A stretch of 64,000 nt of DNA from CAYRHJ01 sp964424105 (GCA_964424105.1 CAYRHJ010000038.1:92604-156603), one strand, 5' to 3'. Positions 8,988 through 19,499 are shown, numbered from the stretch's first letter. Notes: a model not told the origin generated them from the sequence alone. A program made the numbers and translations.

Positions 8988-9467
8988 ATGTTTCGTCTGC
9001 GCGGCAAGGTTGTTCCCAACTCGTCGTCCGCTTTTGGTTCCAACTTGATTTCCGTTCGAGGCGGCGTGGCGGGTGGTGGCAGTGATTCGCAGCGTCGGAA
9101 TCGATTTCTATCGGCGCGATGGTCTGGACTCCGGCATTCGCCGGAGTGACGGCGCTCGTTATAGGTCCGGATTTGTGGTGATGTGGATGATATCGCATGT
9201 TGTATGCAGAGCTTCCGGGCAATCGGCACATGCAAACGTTCTGTTGATCATTGAATGGATAGCTTGACTAATGCGATCGAGGCGGAAATCAGCGAAATTC
9301 CGCTCCCTAACGAGCCTGAGAAAAAATCGATTTTCGATGGCAGCGACCCGCATTCTTGATAGCGCCACGCGGGTTGCCCGAACGATTCTTTTGATTTTTT
9401 CCCAGGCTCTAACGGTCGCGGCACTGTTGATTAACCGTTCAATCATCAATATTAGGGGAGAAGCAGG
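8988..9467. other. Intergenic region with one REP-like palindrome
   Basis: About 480 bases between the divergent pseudopilin and exoprotein genes. No credible gene is visible. It should carry both promoters, though I cannot place them with confidence. It contains a short palindrome at 9124-9151 that recurs at 26 kb (listed separately). Confidence 0.6.
9124..9151 (+). repeat. REP-like palindromic repeat, single unit
   Basis: The stem CTGGACTCCGGC...GCCGGAGTGACG can fold on itself through CTCCGGC/GCCGGAG. It matches 25 of 28 bases of the second half of the paired element at 26464-26535; only the loop differs (ATTC versus TTTT). Such units are typical extragenic palindromes dispersed in bacterial genomes, some moved by RAYT transposases. 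No RAYT gene is in the window. Confidence 0.7.
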
Positions 9468-12242
9468 ATGAACGTCCGACCTAGATCAACCGTTTCAGTT
9501 TTGATGGCCACAGCGCACGCCGACGAATTCAAGCGACACCGAACTACATGGCTTTTGTCCATCGTGGTCCTGTTGGCGGGGGCTGCACCCGCGCTGGCGA
9601 CGACCTACTACGTTCGAAAAACGGGCAACGACAATCATAACGGGCAGACGCCGGCGACGGCCTGGAAGACGCTGTCCAACCTGGACGACGACACACTCGT
9701 TGCTGGTGACCTCGTTTACATTGGCGCCGGTACGTATTCCGAAGAGCTGGAACTCGAAATCCCGGGCGCTTCGGGTAACCGCATTCGCATCGTTGCCGAC
9801 ACGACCGGCGCCATGACGGGGGATGTGGGCGACGTGATTGTCTCGTCATTGAATGGCGATGACCCCGTCGTGAAGATCGAGGCGAGCCACATTGAGATCA
9901 ACGGATTGAAGATCACCGGAGGCCGGTATGGCATAATGGTCGAAAGCGCAACGGACGTCCTGATACAGAATTGTGAGATCTATAACACCGGCAGCGACGG
10001 TGTGCGGCTTGAGGAATCCACGGTGAGCGTCGTTGGCTGCAACATTCACGATACGGGCGACGACGGTTTCGACATGCAGGACAACTGCCATTTGACGATT
10101 TCCAACACGATGATTGAGGGCTGCGCGAACGAGGGAATCGTCGCCAACGAATCGACCTCGACGGTCACCGTCACGTCGTCGACCATCACGAACAATGGCG
10201 GGAACGGAATAGAATTTGACGGGGTGGTGACGGGTTCGTTAACCAACATGCTGATTGCAGGCAATACCGGCGTGGGCATTTACGTCAACAGCTCCGGCAA
10301 CGTGGTAACCGTGTGGCATAGCACGATCGCCTCCAATGGTGACGACGGCGTTGATTTGCAGCGCGGAAATCTGACGATCACCAACTCGATCGTAGCCTTC
10401 AACGGCGATGACGGTTTGACACGTCGCAATGATTCCACCATGACCCATACGTACAACCTCGTTTATGGCAACAGCGATCTTCAGTTCAATGGAACGAGTC
10501 TGGCAACGGGAGAAAAATCGGCTGACCCCAAGTTTGTGGGCGGGGGTGATTATCACCTCCAAAGCGGTTCGCCGGCCATTGACGCGGGAACGAATGGCAG
10601 CGGTGCGACGTCGGTGGACATGGCCGGCACGCCCAGACCGATGGGCGGTGGATGGGACATGGGTTGTTACGAGGGCGACGTCGCGCTTCTGTTCACGGAT
10701 GTTTCGTCCGCCACCGGATTTGCGGTTCAAACCGTAGACGATCAAAACATGGGGTCAGCAATGCACTGGGGTGATTTGGACAACGACGGCGATCTTGACG
10801 TGATTATCACCGGCAATTCCTCGTCGCGGCGGCTCATGAACTCCAACGCCGGTGAAAGCTTTGCGGTCTCGACGTTCGGCGGTGGGGACGTGCGTCGTCA
10901 GGGCGGGCTGGTCGATCTCGACAACGACGGCGACCTGGATTTCTGGGCCGTCGCGGTGGGCAATTGGGATACCGAGAAGTACTTCGAGAATGACGGATAC
11001 GCGGGATTCACCGATCGTGGCGGATTGGGGCTGACCAGCCCTTCCAATAACGAGGGACTGGCGATCGCCGATGTCAACGGAGATGGTTGGACCGACATTG
11101 TGATGTTTAGCGAGGACGCGAATTGGATCGGTCATCATCAGGGAGATTCGCCGCCGACGCTGGTGGGCACAACGGAGGCCTCGTTCGGACTGAACGATCT
11201 GGGCGATTACGGTAACGGCGTCTTCGTAAGCTCGGCGGACGTCAACGGGGATCGCCACCCGGATTTCTTCTATCATTACAACGGCGGTAAGCTGTTCTTG
11301 TCCGACGGTGACGGAACCTACACCGAAAACAGCAGCGGCATTTCGATTGTGACGGCCGGCGGAACCAGCACCAATAAGGCCTCGTCATCCTGGGGTGATT
11401 ACGACGGCGACGGGGATATGGACCTGTTCGTCGCCCGTTACGATTCGGGAAGTCCGGGCTATTTATGGAAGAACACGCTGGGTGTATTTACCAACGTGGC
11501 TGCCGCCGCGGGCATCAGCAATACTTCCGGGCAGCGCTGTGGCTGCTGGGGAGATTACGACAATGACGGCGATTTGGATCTGTACGTGGTGACGCGAGGT
11601 GGAAACGCCAACGTCCTATATCAAAACCAAGGTAATGGGACGTTCGTCGCGGTGACCAATGCGGGTACTGCGGCTGCGGGCGATGGGCAGGACTGCAAGT
11701 TCGTCGATTACGACAACGACGGCGATCTGGATCTGGCCATCGTGCAACAGGGCGACACCAATACCCTTCTACGAAACAATACGGATGACAGCAATTTCTT
11801 GAAAGTGCGAATCGTGGGCGGCGGGTCCGGTAAAACGGGCCTGTCGGCCAACAACGTCACGGTCGACTTGTATGCTGCGAATGAAACAACGTACCTGGCT
11901 CGACGAACGGTGGGGGCGGCCAGCGGATACGGCGGGACGGAGCCGATGTGGTTGCATTTCGGGGGCGTGAATCCGGCGTTGACCTACGTGCTGAAGATTC
12001 ACCTGCGCAGCGGTACGGTGACAACGAGCGTGGTTCCCGCGACGGCGTCAACCATCATCGGCGGAACGACGTTGCCGCAGACTTTTACGTATACGGAATC
12101 GGCGGGCAAGCTGGTCATGAAAAACTGGGGAACGGAGGCGGGCCAGCGGCGTCAGACAAAGCTTCGGACCATCCGTGACGCGGTGGGCTTTGTAAAGCCG
12201 GTCAAGGACATCAGCCATTTGAGCACGTTGGATCAGGACTAG
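9468..12242 (+). CDS. Exported right-handed beta-helix plus FG-GAP/VCBS repeat protein
   Basis: A 924-residue secreted protein. A signal peptide ends around residue 44 (APALA before TTYYVRKTG). Residues about 45-395 form a right-handed parallel beta-helix of the type found in polysaccharide-binding or lyase proteins (repeated N-x-I-x-x-N-G units). From about 420 to 770 there are FG-GAP/VCBS-type repeats with the D-x-D-x-D-G-D-x-D pattern (DLDNDGDLDVII, DYDGDGDMDLF, DYDNDGDLDL), expected to bind calcium in a propeller. The last 150 residues resemble an ASPIC/UnbV-like segment. No PEP-CTERM or other sorting tail is visible. ATG 9468 follows GGGGAGAAGCAGG. The role is probably adhesion or glycan binding at the surface. 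Confidence 0.88.
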   Translation: MNVRPRSTVSVLMATAHADEFKRHRTTWLLSIVVLLAGAAPALATTYYVRKTGNDNHNGQTPATAWKTLSNLDDDTLVAGDLVYIGAGTYSEELELEIPGASGNRIRIVADTTGAMTGDVGDVIVSSLNGDDPVVKIEASHIEINGLKITGGRYGIMVESATDVLIQNCEIYNTGSDGVRLEESTVSVVGCNIHDTGDDGFDMQDNCHLTISNTMIEGCANEGIVANESTSTVTVTSSTITNNGGNGIEFDGVVTGSLTNMLIAGNTGVGIYVNSSGNVVTVWHSTIASNGDDGVDLQRGNLTITNSIVAFNGDDGLTRRNDSTMTHTYNLVYGNSDLQFNGTSLATGEKSADPKFVGGGDYHLQSGSPAIDAGTNGSGATSVDMAGTPRPMGGGWDMGCYEGDVALLFTDVSSATGFAVQTVDDQNMGSAMHWGDLDNDGDLDVIITGNSSSRRLMNSNAGESFAVSTFGGGDVRRQGGLVDLDNDGDLDFWAVAVGNWDTEKYFENDGYAGFTDRGGLGLTSPSNNEGLAIADVNGDGWTDIVMFSEDANWIGHHQGDSPPTLVGTTEASFGLNDLGDYGNGVFVSSADVNGDRHPDFFYHYNGGKLFLSDGDGTYTENSSGISIVTAGGTSTNKASSSWGDYDGDGDMDLFVARYDSGSPGYLWKNTLGVFTNVAAAAGISNTSGQRCGCWGDYDNDGDLDLYVVTRGGNANVLYQNQGNGTFVAVTNAGTAAAGDGQDCKFVDYDNDGDLDLAIVQQGDTNTLLRNNTDDSNFLKVRIVGGGSGKTGLSANNVTVDLYAANETTYLARRTVGAASGYGGTEPMWLHFGGVNPALTYVLKIHLRSGTVTTSVVPATASTIIGGTTLPQTFTYTESAGKLVMKNWGTEAGQRRQTKLRTIRDAVGFVKPVKDISHLSTLDQD

Positions 12243-12685
12243 CCGTCCGGCGCCCGGCATGACGCAAAAGGGACGACCAGCCCATTCCAGCAATGGCTTG
12301 GCTGCGACCCACGCGATGTCAGCGCAATTGATATGGAAGAAGGAAACAGGCGGCGCCTCGATCGGCCTTCTGATGCATCCGAAATGTCAGGTCCGGCGCG
12401 GGATGCAGCAACGACAAAAACCGTTGGGCGGCGCAAAAAACACCCCCATGTCGGCAATGCCGACCGTTGCCTGATTGCAGTATCCCTAGAACGCCCTGGA
12501 CATCGGTACACCGGTCGAGGGCAGCCTGTATCCAGAAATTGATGGGCCCCATCCACTGTCTAAAACGGAATGGGACGCAAAGTCCAGTGATTCACTGAAC
12601 TACCCAATTATACCCGTTTCAATAATCGATTGCAATGAAAAAACGATTATGCAGCTATGCAGCGGCTCCGGGGGTCCATTCCGCA
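12243..12685. other. Intergenic region between convergent genes
   Basis: About 440 bases between the 3' ends of the exoprotein and kinase genes. Reading frames here are short and unconvincing. The one structured item is the nested stem-loop at 12563-12619, listed separately. Confidence 0.6.
12563..12619 (+). ncRNA. Candidate structured RNA element (nested stem-loop)
   Basis: Three nested pairings can be read: AAACGG 12563-12568 with CCGTTT 12614-12619, TGGG 12571-12574 with CCCA 12603-12606, and CAGTG 12585-12589 with CACTG 12593-12597. Inside lies GGGACGCAAAG (12572-12582), an 11-mer identical to a conserved piece of the GEMM-I cyclic-di-GMP aptamer. The other conserved GEMM piece (CAGGGCAAACC with a GAAA loop) is not present, and no gene is placed to be controlled on the plus strand. 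It may equally be a bidirectional 3' structure. Confidence 0.25.
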
Positions 12686-15187
12686 TCATTTGGGGTATGC
12701 GTCACTCCGCGAAGTCACGTCGTGCAGGTAGCGGTGGAGACTTTCGCACGGGGCGGGCTGCTGGGAAATTTCCAGCGAACGCTTCAGGGCTTGTAGTGCG
12801 TCAGACGTGCTTTCTGAAAGTTCGAAAATCTTCGCCTTCTGTTCCCAGGCTTGGGCCTCCATTCGCCTGTTGCCATGTCGATGGGTCACATCGATGCGAT
12901 GGTCGACCGTGGCCATGGCCTCCGCCAATCGCTGCTGTTGAATATACATGTCGGCCATGTATTCATGCACGAGCGCCAGTCCGTTCCAAAAACCGGTGGA
13001 CTCCAGCGTCCCCAAGGCCGAATGAAACCAGATTTCCGCCTGCTCCAATCGATCCAACTTTGTCGCACATCGACCCAGATTCATCTGCGAGACGCCGACC
13101 ATGACTCGATCGGCGACCTCTTCCGCCAGATGTAACGCCCGCTCATGGTACTCCATCGCTTCGACAAATCGCCCCTGTTTGAACAAGACCGAACCCATGC
13201 CGTTGTAGGGCCAAACCATCGCCACCAGGTTGGCTTGCGCTTTGCAAATGGAGATGGCCTTTTCAAACGCACCCTCGGCGTCGCTCAATCGACCCAAGCG
13301 CATCAGCACCATCCCCAGGTTGCCGTATAATTTCGCGGCTTCGTCGGGCGGTTGAATTTTTTCGGCCCACGATGCGGCGCGTTCCAGGAATCCGTAGGCG
13401 ACGGCATACTCGCCCATGTAGTAATATGTGGCCCCGAGATTGCTCAGCGACGCAGCCTGTTCACCGGTGTTGCCATGTTGGCGGGCGAGCCGTTCCTGCT
13501 TCTCATGATACTCAACGGCACGATCATACTCGCCTTTGCGTGCAAAGCAGGCTCCGATCAGGCTCAGCGGCTCGCCGTACTCGCTATCGCGTTCAAACGC
13601 TTCATGCGCGAACCGAATCGCCATTTCATAATCACCGTCGGAAAAGGCTCTCAAGCCCCGGACATACTTCTCGTGGGCCACGAGATTGGCGGGCCTAGCC
13701 GCTCGATCTTCACGCACGTCAGATTGCAAGACCGATTGCAGGGACCGAATGACCGCTTCGGCCAGCTCGTCTTCCAATTGAAACAGGGCCTCGACCTTTC
13801 CGGACACGGCACCGGCAAACTGACTCTCGCCTTTGTCTCGCCATAACACGGACCCCATCAGTCGCAGGTCGTCGCCTTGTCGCTGAAAACTGCCCGTGAC
13901 AACATGCGTCAGACCCAGGACGCGAGTCGCTTCCAGCAGTTGCGCGCGGGAGGTGTCCTCTTGATGGGGGGTGCTTGATTCGATTTGGCGCTGCATGATC
14001 TTCGCCAGCACCGCGCGATCGCCGACCCGAGCGTTTTGCAATTCCATCAGCCGGCTGGTTAGACACTCGGCGATGGCGTCGCCGATCCAATCGTCGTCCG
14101 TCCGCCGTGAAAGATTGCGAAAGGACATGACGACGATTCCCACCGCCGGCTGATGGTGTATCTGTTGTGGCCGAGGAACAACGCTCCTGTTTTGTTCAAG
14201 AAGGTCCAGCAGGTCGCGAGCGCGGGCGAAGCGGTGCTCCCGGCGTTTGGCGAGGCAATGTTCAATACACTCCCGCAGCCACACGGGTGCCTCGGCGACG
14301 ACGTCTTCCGGCCAAGTCACCGCCGCTTCGCGATGATTCTGGGCCAGTTCGTCGATGCCTCGCCCTTCGAAAGGCGGTTTGCCGACCAGCAATTGATACA
14401 GCGTGGCGCCCAGCGCATAGATGTCCGCGCGATGATCCAGTGATTCCGAAGCTTCGAACTGTTCCGGCGGCATGTACAGCGGTGTGCCAAGGACCTGGCC
14501 GGCCCAAGTCACGGTGTGCGCGTCCTCCTGCGTCGGCATCTTCACCAAGCCCAGGTCCATGATCTTGGCTACACCCTGGTAGGAGAGCATGATGTTGCTG
14601 GGCTTGATGTCACGGTGGATTAGATCCGCATCGTGTATGGCTGATAACCCGGCGGACACTTGTTTTCCAATATTAGCGACCTGTTCCCATCTGAAACGGC
14701 GTACGTGCTCCAGCAAACGACGCAGATTATCGCCTTCGATGTACTCCATGACGAAGTACCATGCCTTATCCAGGCAATCACAATCGTAGACGCGGGCCAC
14801 GTTGGCGTGATTCACGAGGACACCCGATTGAGCTTCGTTTTGCAGTCGCTGATTGGCCACCTCCGTCCAGTGGTCGTCTTGCGTTGCCACCAGCTTGATC
14901 ACGCATCGTTGGTTGAGGTGGCGGTGCTGGGCCAGTAGGATTCTGCCTTGCGCCCCGCCGGGCAAAGCGCGAATGACACGATAGCGGTCGGTTCGGATGG
15001 GACCCCACTTCTCGGTCCAGGTTTCGTCGTCCGGGCAGGAAAAACTCGATTCGTGGTCGGAAGGACGTGGATAATGGAATCCGCAATCTCGACAAACGGC
15101 GTAAATACTGACCGATTCCGATGAACTGTCGGAAGCGTGTCCGCAGTTTGGGCAACACCAGTCCGTTGACGCAGCTCTGACGATCAA
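12686..15187 (-). CDS. Ser/Thr protein kinase with zinc ribbon, FlgO/TolB-like and TPR domains
   Basis: An 833-residue Hanks-type kinase. Residues 1-40 carry a C-P-N-C ... C-R-D-C zinc ribbon (Cys12/15/32/35). The kinase domain spans about 69-320 with the ATP-binding Lys98 (CVIKLV), HRDIKPSN at 191-198 and DLG in place of DFG at 211-213, then GTPLYMPPEQ as the activation-segment end. Residues about 345-480 resemble the FlgO/TolB-N fold seen behind many bacterial STKs and cyclases. From about 500 to 820 tetratricopeptide repeats follow. No transmembrane helix is seen, so it is probably cytosolic. The start is TTG 15187 with no strong ribosome-binding site. The phosphorylation target is unknown. 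Confidence 0.92.
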   Translation of the reverse strand: MIVRAASTDWCCPNCGHASDSSSESVSIYAVCRDCGFHYPRPSDHESSFSCPDDETWTEKWGPIRTDRYRVIRALPGGAQGRILLAQHRHLNQRCVIKLVATQDDHWTEVANQRLQNEAQSGVLVNHANVARVYDCDCLDKAWYFVMEYIEGDNLRRLLEHVRRFRWEQVANIGKQVSAGLSAIHDADLIHRDIKPSNIMLSYQGVAKIMDLGLVKMPTQEDAHTVTWAGQVLGTPLYMPPEQFEASESLDHRADIYALGATLYQLLVGKPPFEGRGIDELAQNHREAAVTWPEDVVAEAPVWLRECIEHCLAKRREHRFARARDLLDLLEQNRSVVPRPQQIHHQPAVGIVVMSFRNLSRRTDDDWIGDAIAECLTSRLMELQNARVGDRAVLAKIMQRQIESSTPHQEDTSRAQLLEATRVLGLTHVVTGSFQRQGDDLRLMGSVLWRDKGESQFAGAVSGKVEALFQLEDELAEAVIRSLQSVLQSDVREDRAARPANLVAHEKYVRGLRAFSDGDYEMAIRFAHEAFERDSEYGEPLSLIGACFARKGEYDRAVEYHEKQERLARQHGNTGEQAASLSNLGATYYYMGEYAVAYGFLERAASWAEKIQPPDEAAKLYGNLGMVLMRLGRLSDAEGAFEKAISICKAQANLVAMVWPYNGMGSVLFKQGRFVEAMEYHERALHLAEEVADRVMVGVSQMNLGRCATKLDRLEQAEIWFHSALGTLESTGFWNGLALVHEYMADMYIQQQRLAEAMATVDHRIDVTHRHGNRRMEAQAWEQKAKIFELSESTSDALQALKRSLEISQQPAPCESLHRYLHDVTSRSDAYPK

Positions 15188-15824
15188 TGAATTGTGCCTC
15201 GCGCGAAGACCCAGCCAGCAGGCCGTCGCGCTTCTTGAGCCAAGGGTCGCCTAGAATTGACTTTCGCCCCAATCACCTGATAGCCGGTTGGCCACGGTGG
15301 ACGTCGCTCGCGTTCACGTGTCAAATCGTCGGACACCGCATCGCTTTGCGGGTCAGCGTGTCATTCTGCTAGTTTATCACGGATTGATGCCCGTGCAAAG
15401 CAAAATTCGTCGATGCAACAGGTTACGTCGATTCCACGAATTGCCTATGTTGCCGTGCCTTCCAGAATCACCGGGTCATCAGGACCTTGGCCCGCCTGGT
15501 CAATTTCGCATTCGATCGGCGGTTCATATCGATCGCAACGGCGCTCAATTACACGGCGGGGCTTTCAATTGCTCCGTTTCTGGCGGACGGTCAGATTCGA
15601 TTCCAGCGATCAACGGTGCGAAAATGAACCGGACGTCGCCATCCCAGCCTCGAAGTCAGGGCTTGCCAGTAAATGGTAGAACTTGCACTTACATTTAAGA
15701 TATTGATTGCGTCGTTTGGGATGATTTGGTATTTTGCCCAATCTACAGGAATCGACCGTCAATCGGAATCCCTTAACGCCATCGGACGGCGTCGAAATGG
15801 GCAAACAGGGAGGTTTCAGGCCTA
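15188..15824. other. Intergenic region between kinase and smc
   Basis: About 640 bases between divergent genes. Small reading frames here show no protein-like composition. The stretch 15675-15745 is more AT-rich than its surroundings and is the likeliest promoter region, but I cannot assign boxes. Confidence 0.5.
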
Positions 15825-18800
15825 ATGTACCTTAAACAAATCACACTAGCCGGTTTCAAGAGCTTCCCCGATCGAGTCGTTTTTGATTTTTCGCCCGGAG
15901 TGACCTGCGTGGTGGGCCCCAACGGTTGCGGCAAGAGCAACCTGGTGGATGCGTTCAAGTGGGTTCTGGGAGAGCAGTCGGCGAGATTGCTTCGTGGCCG
16001 GCAAATGGTGGACATGATTTTTAACGGATCCGAATCTCGCCGGGCGAGCGGGATGGCCCAGGTGGATTTGGTGTTTGATAACACTCGGCGGATGCTGCCC
16101 GCGGAGCACGACGAGATCCGCATCACGCGCAAGCTCTATCGCTCGGGCGAGAGCGAATACTCGATCAACAACGAGGTGACTCGGCTGAAAGACATTCGCG
16201 ACCTGTTTATGGATACCGGCATCGGGGCGGACAGCTACTCCATCATCGAACAAGGACGGGTCAGCCGTTTGCTGGACGCGACGACGCATGAACGGCGATC
16301 CATCTTCGAGGAGGCGGCGGGGATAGGGCGGTACAAGATTCGAAAACAAGAGGCTGAGAGGAAGCTGGAGCGGACGCAGCAGAATCTGCTTCGCATCGAT
16401 GACATCGTGGAAGAGGTTCAGCGCCGCCTGCGGAGCGTCAAGCTGCAAGCGGGCAAAGCGCGGAGCTTTCAGGAATATGACGGCCGGTTGAAGGCGTTGA
16501 GGGCGAGTTTTTCGCTGGGCGAGTATCGGCGTCTGACCGAGACGATTGCACGGATTGCGGGAGAAGCGGACGCCACGTCCGACCGATCGACGTCGCTGCG
16601 AACGAGCATCGATCGAACGGAGATGGAGTCGGCCAAGTTGGCGGACACCGTGAATCGATTGACCGAGAATTTGTCGGAGGCGGAGCGAGAATACCTGAGC
16701 ACGCGTTCGGAAGCGGCCACACAGGAGGAGCGAATCGAATCTGCCGCGCGCCGGATCGAGGAGCAGCGTCAACAGTTGGAGCGCGTCGAGCAGAGAATCG
16801 TTCAGATCCGCGCTCAGCAGGAGACGCAGGAGAGCCGGTTGGGTGAGGCGAAGCGGACGGCGGACAACCTTCAACAGGAAACGCGAGATAGTGAGTCGCG
16901 CGTCGCGGGTCTGGTAGAAGAAGATGGCGTGATGGCTCGCCGGCAGAACGAGGCGGAGAGCGGTCTGGAAGATGAGAAGGCGGGCGTTCTGGAATTGATG
17001 CGACGATCGGTCCAACTCAAGAACGAAATCGCCAGTCTCGACGCCCATCGTCAAAAGCTGGAGCAGGAACACGAACGACTGGGCCATCGAGACGCGGCCA
17101 TCCGCGCCGAGTTAGAGGATTATGTTGGCCAGCAGGTGTCCCTGGAGACAAGAGGAGCCGAGATCGACTCCCTGATCGCGGCGCAAGGCGCTTGTCTCGT
17201 CCAGAAGCGCGAGGAGGCAGGAGCGCTGGCTACCACGCGGCAGGAATTGATTGACGCACTGGCGGAGGCCAAGGAAGAGCGCAGCGGATTGCGTTCCGGG
17301 CTGCGGATGCTGGATGAGTTGCAGAAGAAGCTGGAAGGGGTTGCGGACGGCGTCAAGTCGTTGCTTTCACAAAAGGAAGCTCGCCCGGACGATGACGTGC
17401 TTCGCGGCGTGCGGGGCATGGTCGGCGAGCAATTCGACGCTGATGTGGTCTATGCGCGGGTCATCGAAGCCGCCATCGGCGAACTCGATCAGTATCTGGT
17501 TATTTCGGACAGCGCAGGTTTCTTGACCCGGCGCGATCTGCTGGACGCGTTGCCCGGCCGATTGAACGCCGTCTGCCTCGATCGAATTCCGCCCGTGATC
17601 AATGAGCCGCAGACGGAGGACATTGAGGGATTTGTGGCCCAGGCGGCTGACTTGGTTCGTTGCGAAGAGGGGTTTGAGCGACTCGCTCGACACCTGTTGG
17701 GCAAGACGGTCGTCGTCGAGACGCTGGAACACGCGTTGCGTGCGGCGAAGGACGACACACAGCAGCGACGTTTCGTGACGTTGGCGGGCGAGGTGGTCGA
17801 GCCGCAGGGGGCAGTGTCCGTCGGTCCGCCGACGAGCCGGGCGGGCTTGATCGCCCGTAAGAGTGAGCGACGCAAGCTGGTTGATGAGCTTGCGGTCAAT
17901 GAAGAGAGAATAACGACGCTGGGCGAACGCCTCGATCGGACGGCGGCTGAAGCCAGCCATTTGGAGACGATTCAGAGCGAGCTGCGGGGTGCGCTGGATG
18001 AGGCGAAGAATGCCAAAGTCGACGCGCAAACCAGCCTGGAGCGGGTCAACGAAGCCGTGCGGCGACTGTCACAGGAACAGCCATTGATCGCCGGCGAGGT
18101 GACCATGGTCGTGCAGCAGATCGCCGAATCCAAGGTGCGGGCCAACGTCAGCTCGCAAACGATGATCCGCCTGGAGGAGGAAAGCAGTGAGCGGCAGCGG
18201 CGGATCGTCGAGCAGGAGGAACTGATCGAGAGCGTGCGGGAAAATCGCGAACGGGCACGCTATGCACTGACGGAATTGCAGGTCACGCTCGGAAAGCTGT
18301 CCGAAAAACGGGCAGCCACCGCGGAAACCATTCATTTGCTACGACAGGCGATACAAGAATCGCAGGATGCGCTGGAGCGCGCGGGCGGCGAGCGATTGGA
18401 AGCGGTTTCGCGAATCGAGTCGTCCGAACGGGCCATTGAAGAAGGCCGGGCCCGCCTGCAAGTTCTGGGGACACAGGCGGAGCGTCTGGAAGGGACGGCG
18501 GTGCAATTGCGCCGCCGACGTGAAGAAGTGCGCATGGAAGCGGAGAAGTTGTCGGCATTGTTGAAGACAAGCCGTTCGCAATTGGAGCAGATCGAGGCGC
18601 GCCTGCACGAACTGGAATTGGAAAAACAGCGGTCGGTGGTGCATCGAGACGATCTGAAGGAGCGGGTTGCGGAGGAATTGCAGATCAATCTTGAGGAGAT
18701 GTGCGCGACGGCGGAACAGGTCGATATCGATTTTCAGGCCGTCGAGGCGGAGATCACCGAACTGCGCCAGAAAATCCAACGTCTGGGAAACGTGAACCTC

Positions 18801-19409
18801 GACGCGATTGACGAACTGGCGGAGCTGGAGGAGCGCGACCAATTCCTGACGACCCAGCGTCAAGACCTGGAAGACTCGCGGCGGCAGCTCGAAGGATTGA
18901 TCGCCAAGCTCGATGCCGAGTCGTTGGAGCGATTCAATCGGGCATTCGAAGCCATACGCGAGCATTTCCGGGAGCTGTTCCGCAAACTGTTCGGCGGGGG
19001 CAAGGCTGACATCATTCTGGAAGACCCGAACGATCCGCTGGGATGCGGGATCGACATATTGGCCAAGCCGCCGGGCAAGGAGCTGCAACGCATCAGTCTG
19101 ATGTCGGGCGGGGAAAAGACCATGACAGCCATCGCCCTGGTGATGAGCATTTTCCGCGCTCAACCGTCACCGTTTGCGTTCCTGGATGAGGTGGACGCGG
19201 CGTTGGATGAAGCCAACAACGTGCGTTTCAATAACATCATCAAGGAATTTCTGGACAAATCGCAGTTCATTGTTGTCACCCATTCCAAACGAACGATGAG
19301 CATCGCGGACCAGCTATACGGCATCACCATGCAGGAGCCGGGCATTTCGGCGCGGGTCAGCGTGCGATTCGAGCGCGAGAACGAGCGCGAGACATCAGCC
19401 GTCGCCTAG
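15825..19409 (+). CDS. smc: Chromosome partition protein SMC
   Basis: ATPase of the SMC-ScpAB condensin complex that organises and segregates the chromosome. The N-terminal FKSF motif and Walker A GPNGCGKS (residues 31-38) are followed by a first coiled coil of about 320 residues. The flexible hinge lies around 500-660 and the returning coiled coil after it. The C-terminal head has the ABC signature LMSGGEKTM near residue 1091 and Walker B FLDEVDAALD near 1116. The length of 1194 residues is full size. GGGAGG lies about 14 bases before the ATG. scpA and scpB are not in the window. Confidence 0.97.
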   Translation: MYLKQITLAGFKSFPDRVVFDFSPGVTCVVGPNGCGKSNLVDAFKWVLGEQSARLLRGRQMVDMIFNGSESRRASGMAQVDLVFDNTRRMLPAEHDEIRITRKLYRSGESEYSINNEVTRLKDIRDLFMDTGIGADSYSIIEQGRVSRLLDATTHERRSIFEEAAGIGRYKIRKQEAERKLERTQQNLLRIDDIVEEVQRRLRSVKLQAGKARSFQEYDGRLKALRASFSLGEYRRLTETIARIAGEADATSDRSTSLRTSIDRTEMESAKLADTVNRLTENLSEAEREYLSTRSEAATQEERIESAARRIEEQRQQLERVEQRIVQIRAQQETQESRLGEAKRTADNLQQETRDSESRVAGLVEEDGVMARRQNEAESGLEDEKAGVLELMRRSVQLKNEIASLDAHRQKLEQEHERLGHRDAAIRAELEDYVGQQVSLETRGAEIDSLIAAQGACLVQKREEAGALATTRQELIDALAEAKEERSGLRSGLRMLDELQKKLEGVADGVKSLLSQKEARPDDDVLRGVRGMVGEQFDADVVYARVIEAAIGELDQYLVISDSAGFLTRRDLLDALPGRLNAVCLDRIPPVINEPQTEDIEGFVAQAADLVRCEEGFERLARHLLGKTVVVETLEHALRAAKDDTQQRRFVTLAGEVVEPQGAVSVGPPTSRAGLIARKSERRKLVDELAVNEERITTLGERLDRTAAEASHLETIQSELRGALDEAKNAKVDAQTSLERVNEAVRRLSQEQPLIAGEVTMVVQQIAESKVRANVSSQTMIRLEEESSERQRRIVEQEELIESVRENRERARYALTELQVTLGKLSEKRAATAETIHLLRQAIQESQDALERAGGERLEAVSRIESSERAIEEGRARLQVLGTQAERLEGTAVQLRRRREEVRMEAEKLSALLKTSRSQLEQIEARLHELELEKQRSVVHRDDLKERVAEELQINLEEMCATAEQVDIDFQAVEAEITELRQKIQRLGNVNLDAIDELAELEERDQFLTTQRQDLEDSRRQLEGLIAKLDAESLERFNRAFEAIREHFRELFRKLFGGGKADIILEDPNDPLGCGIDILAKPPGKELQRISLMSGGEKTMTAIALVMSIFRAQPSPFAFLDEVDAALDEANNVRFNNIIKEFLDKSQFIVVTHSKRTMSIADQLYGITMQEPGISARVSVRFERENERETSAVA

Positions 19410-19499
19410 ACCGTTCCGATTGGGAATCCCGGAAAGGCCCGTTCCGCAGATGTGATCGACCGATGCACCACGCTTGTGGGTCATGCGACCGATCGTCAG

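Noticed and set aside
12563..12619. Genuine cyclic-di-GMP-I riboswitch
   Set aside because: Only one of the two conserved GEMM segments is present and no gene follows on that strand; kept only as a weak structural element.
15846..17087. 413-residue minus-strand reading frame opposite smc
   Set aside because: Antisense shadow of smc; Leu/Arg-rich with no start signal or motif.
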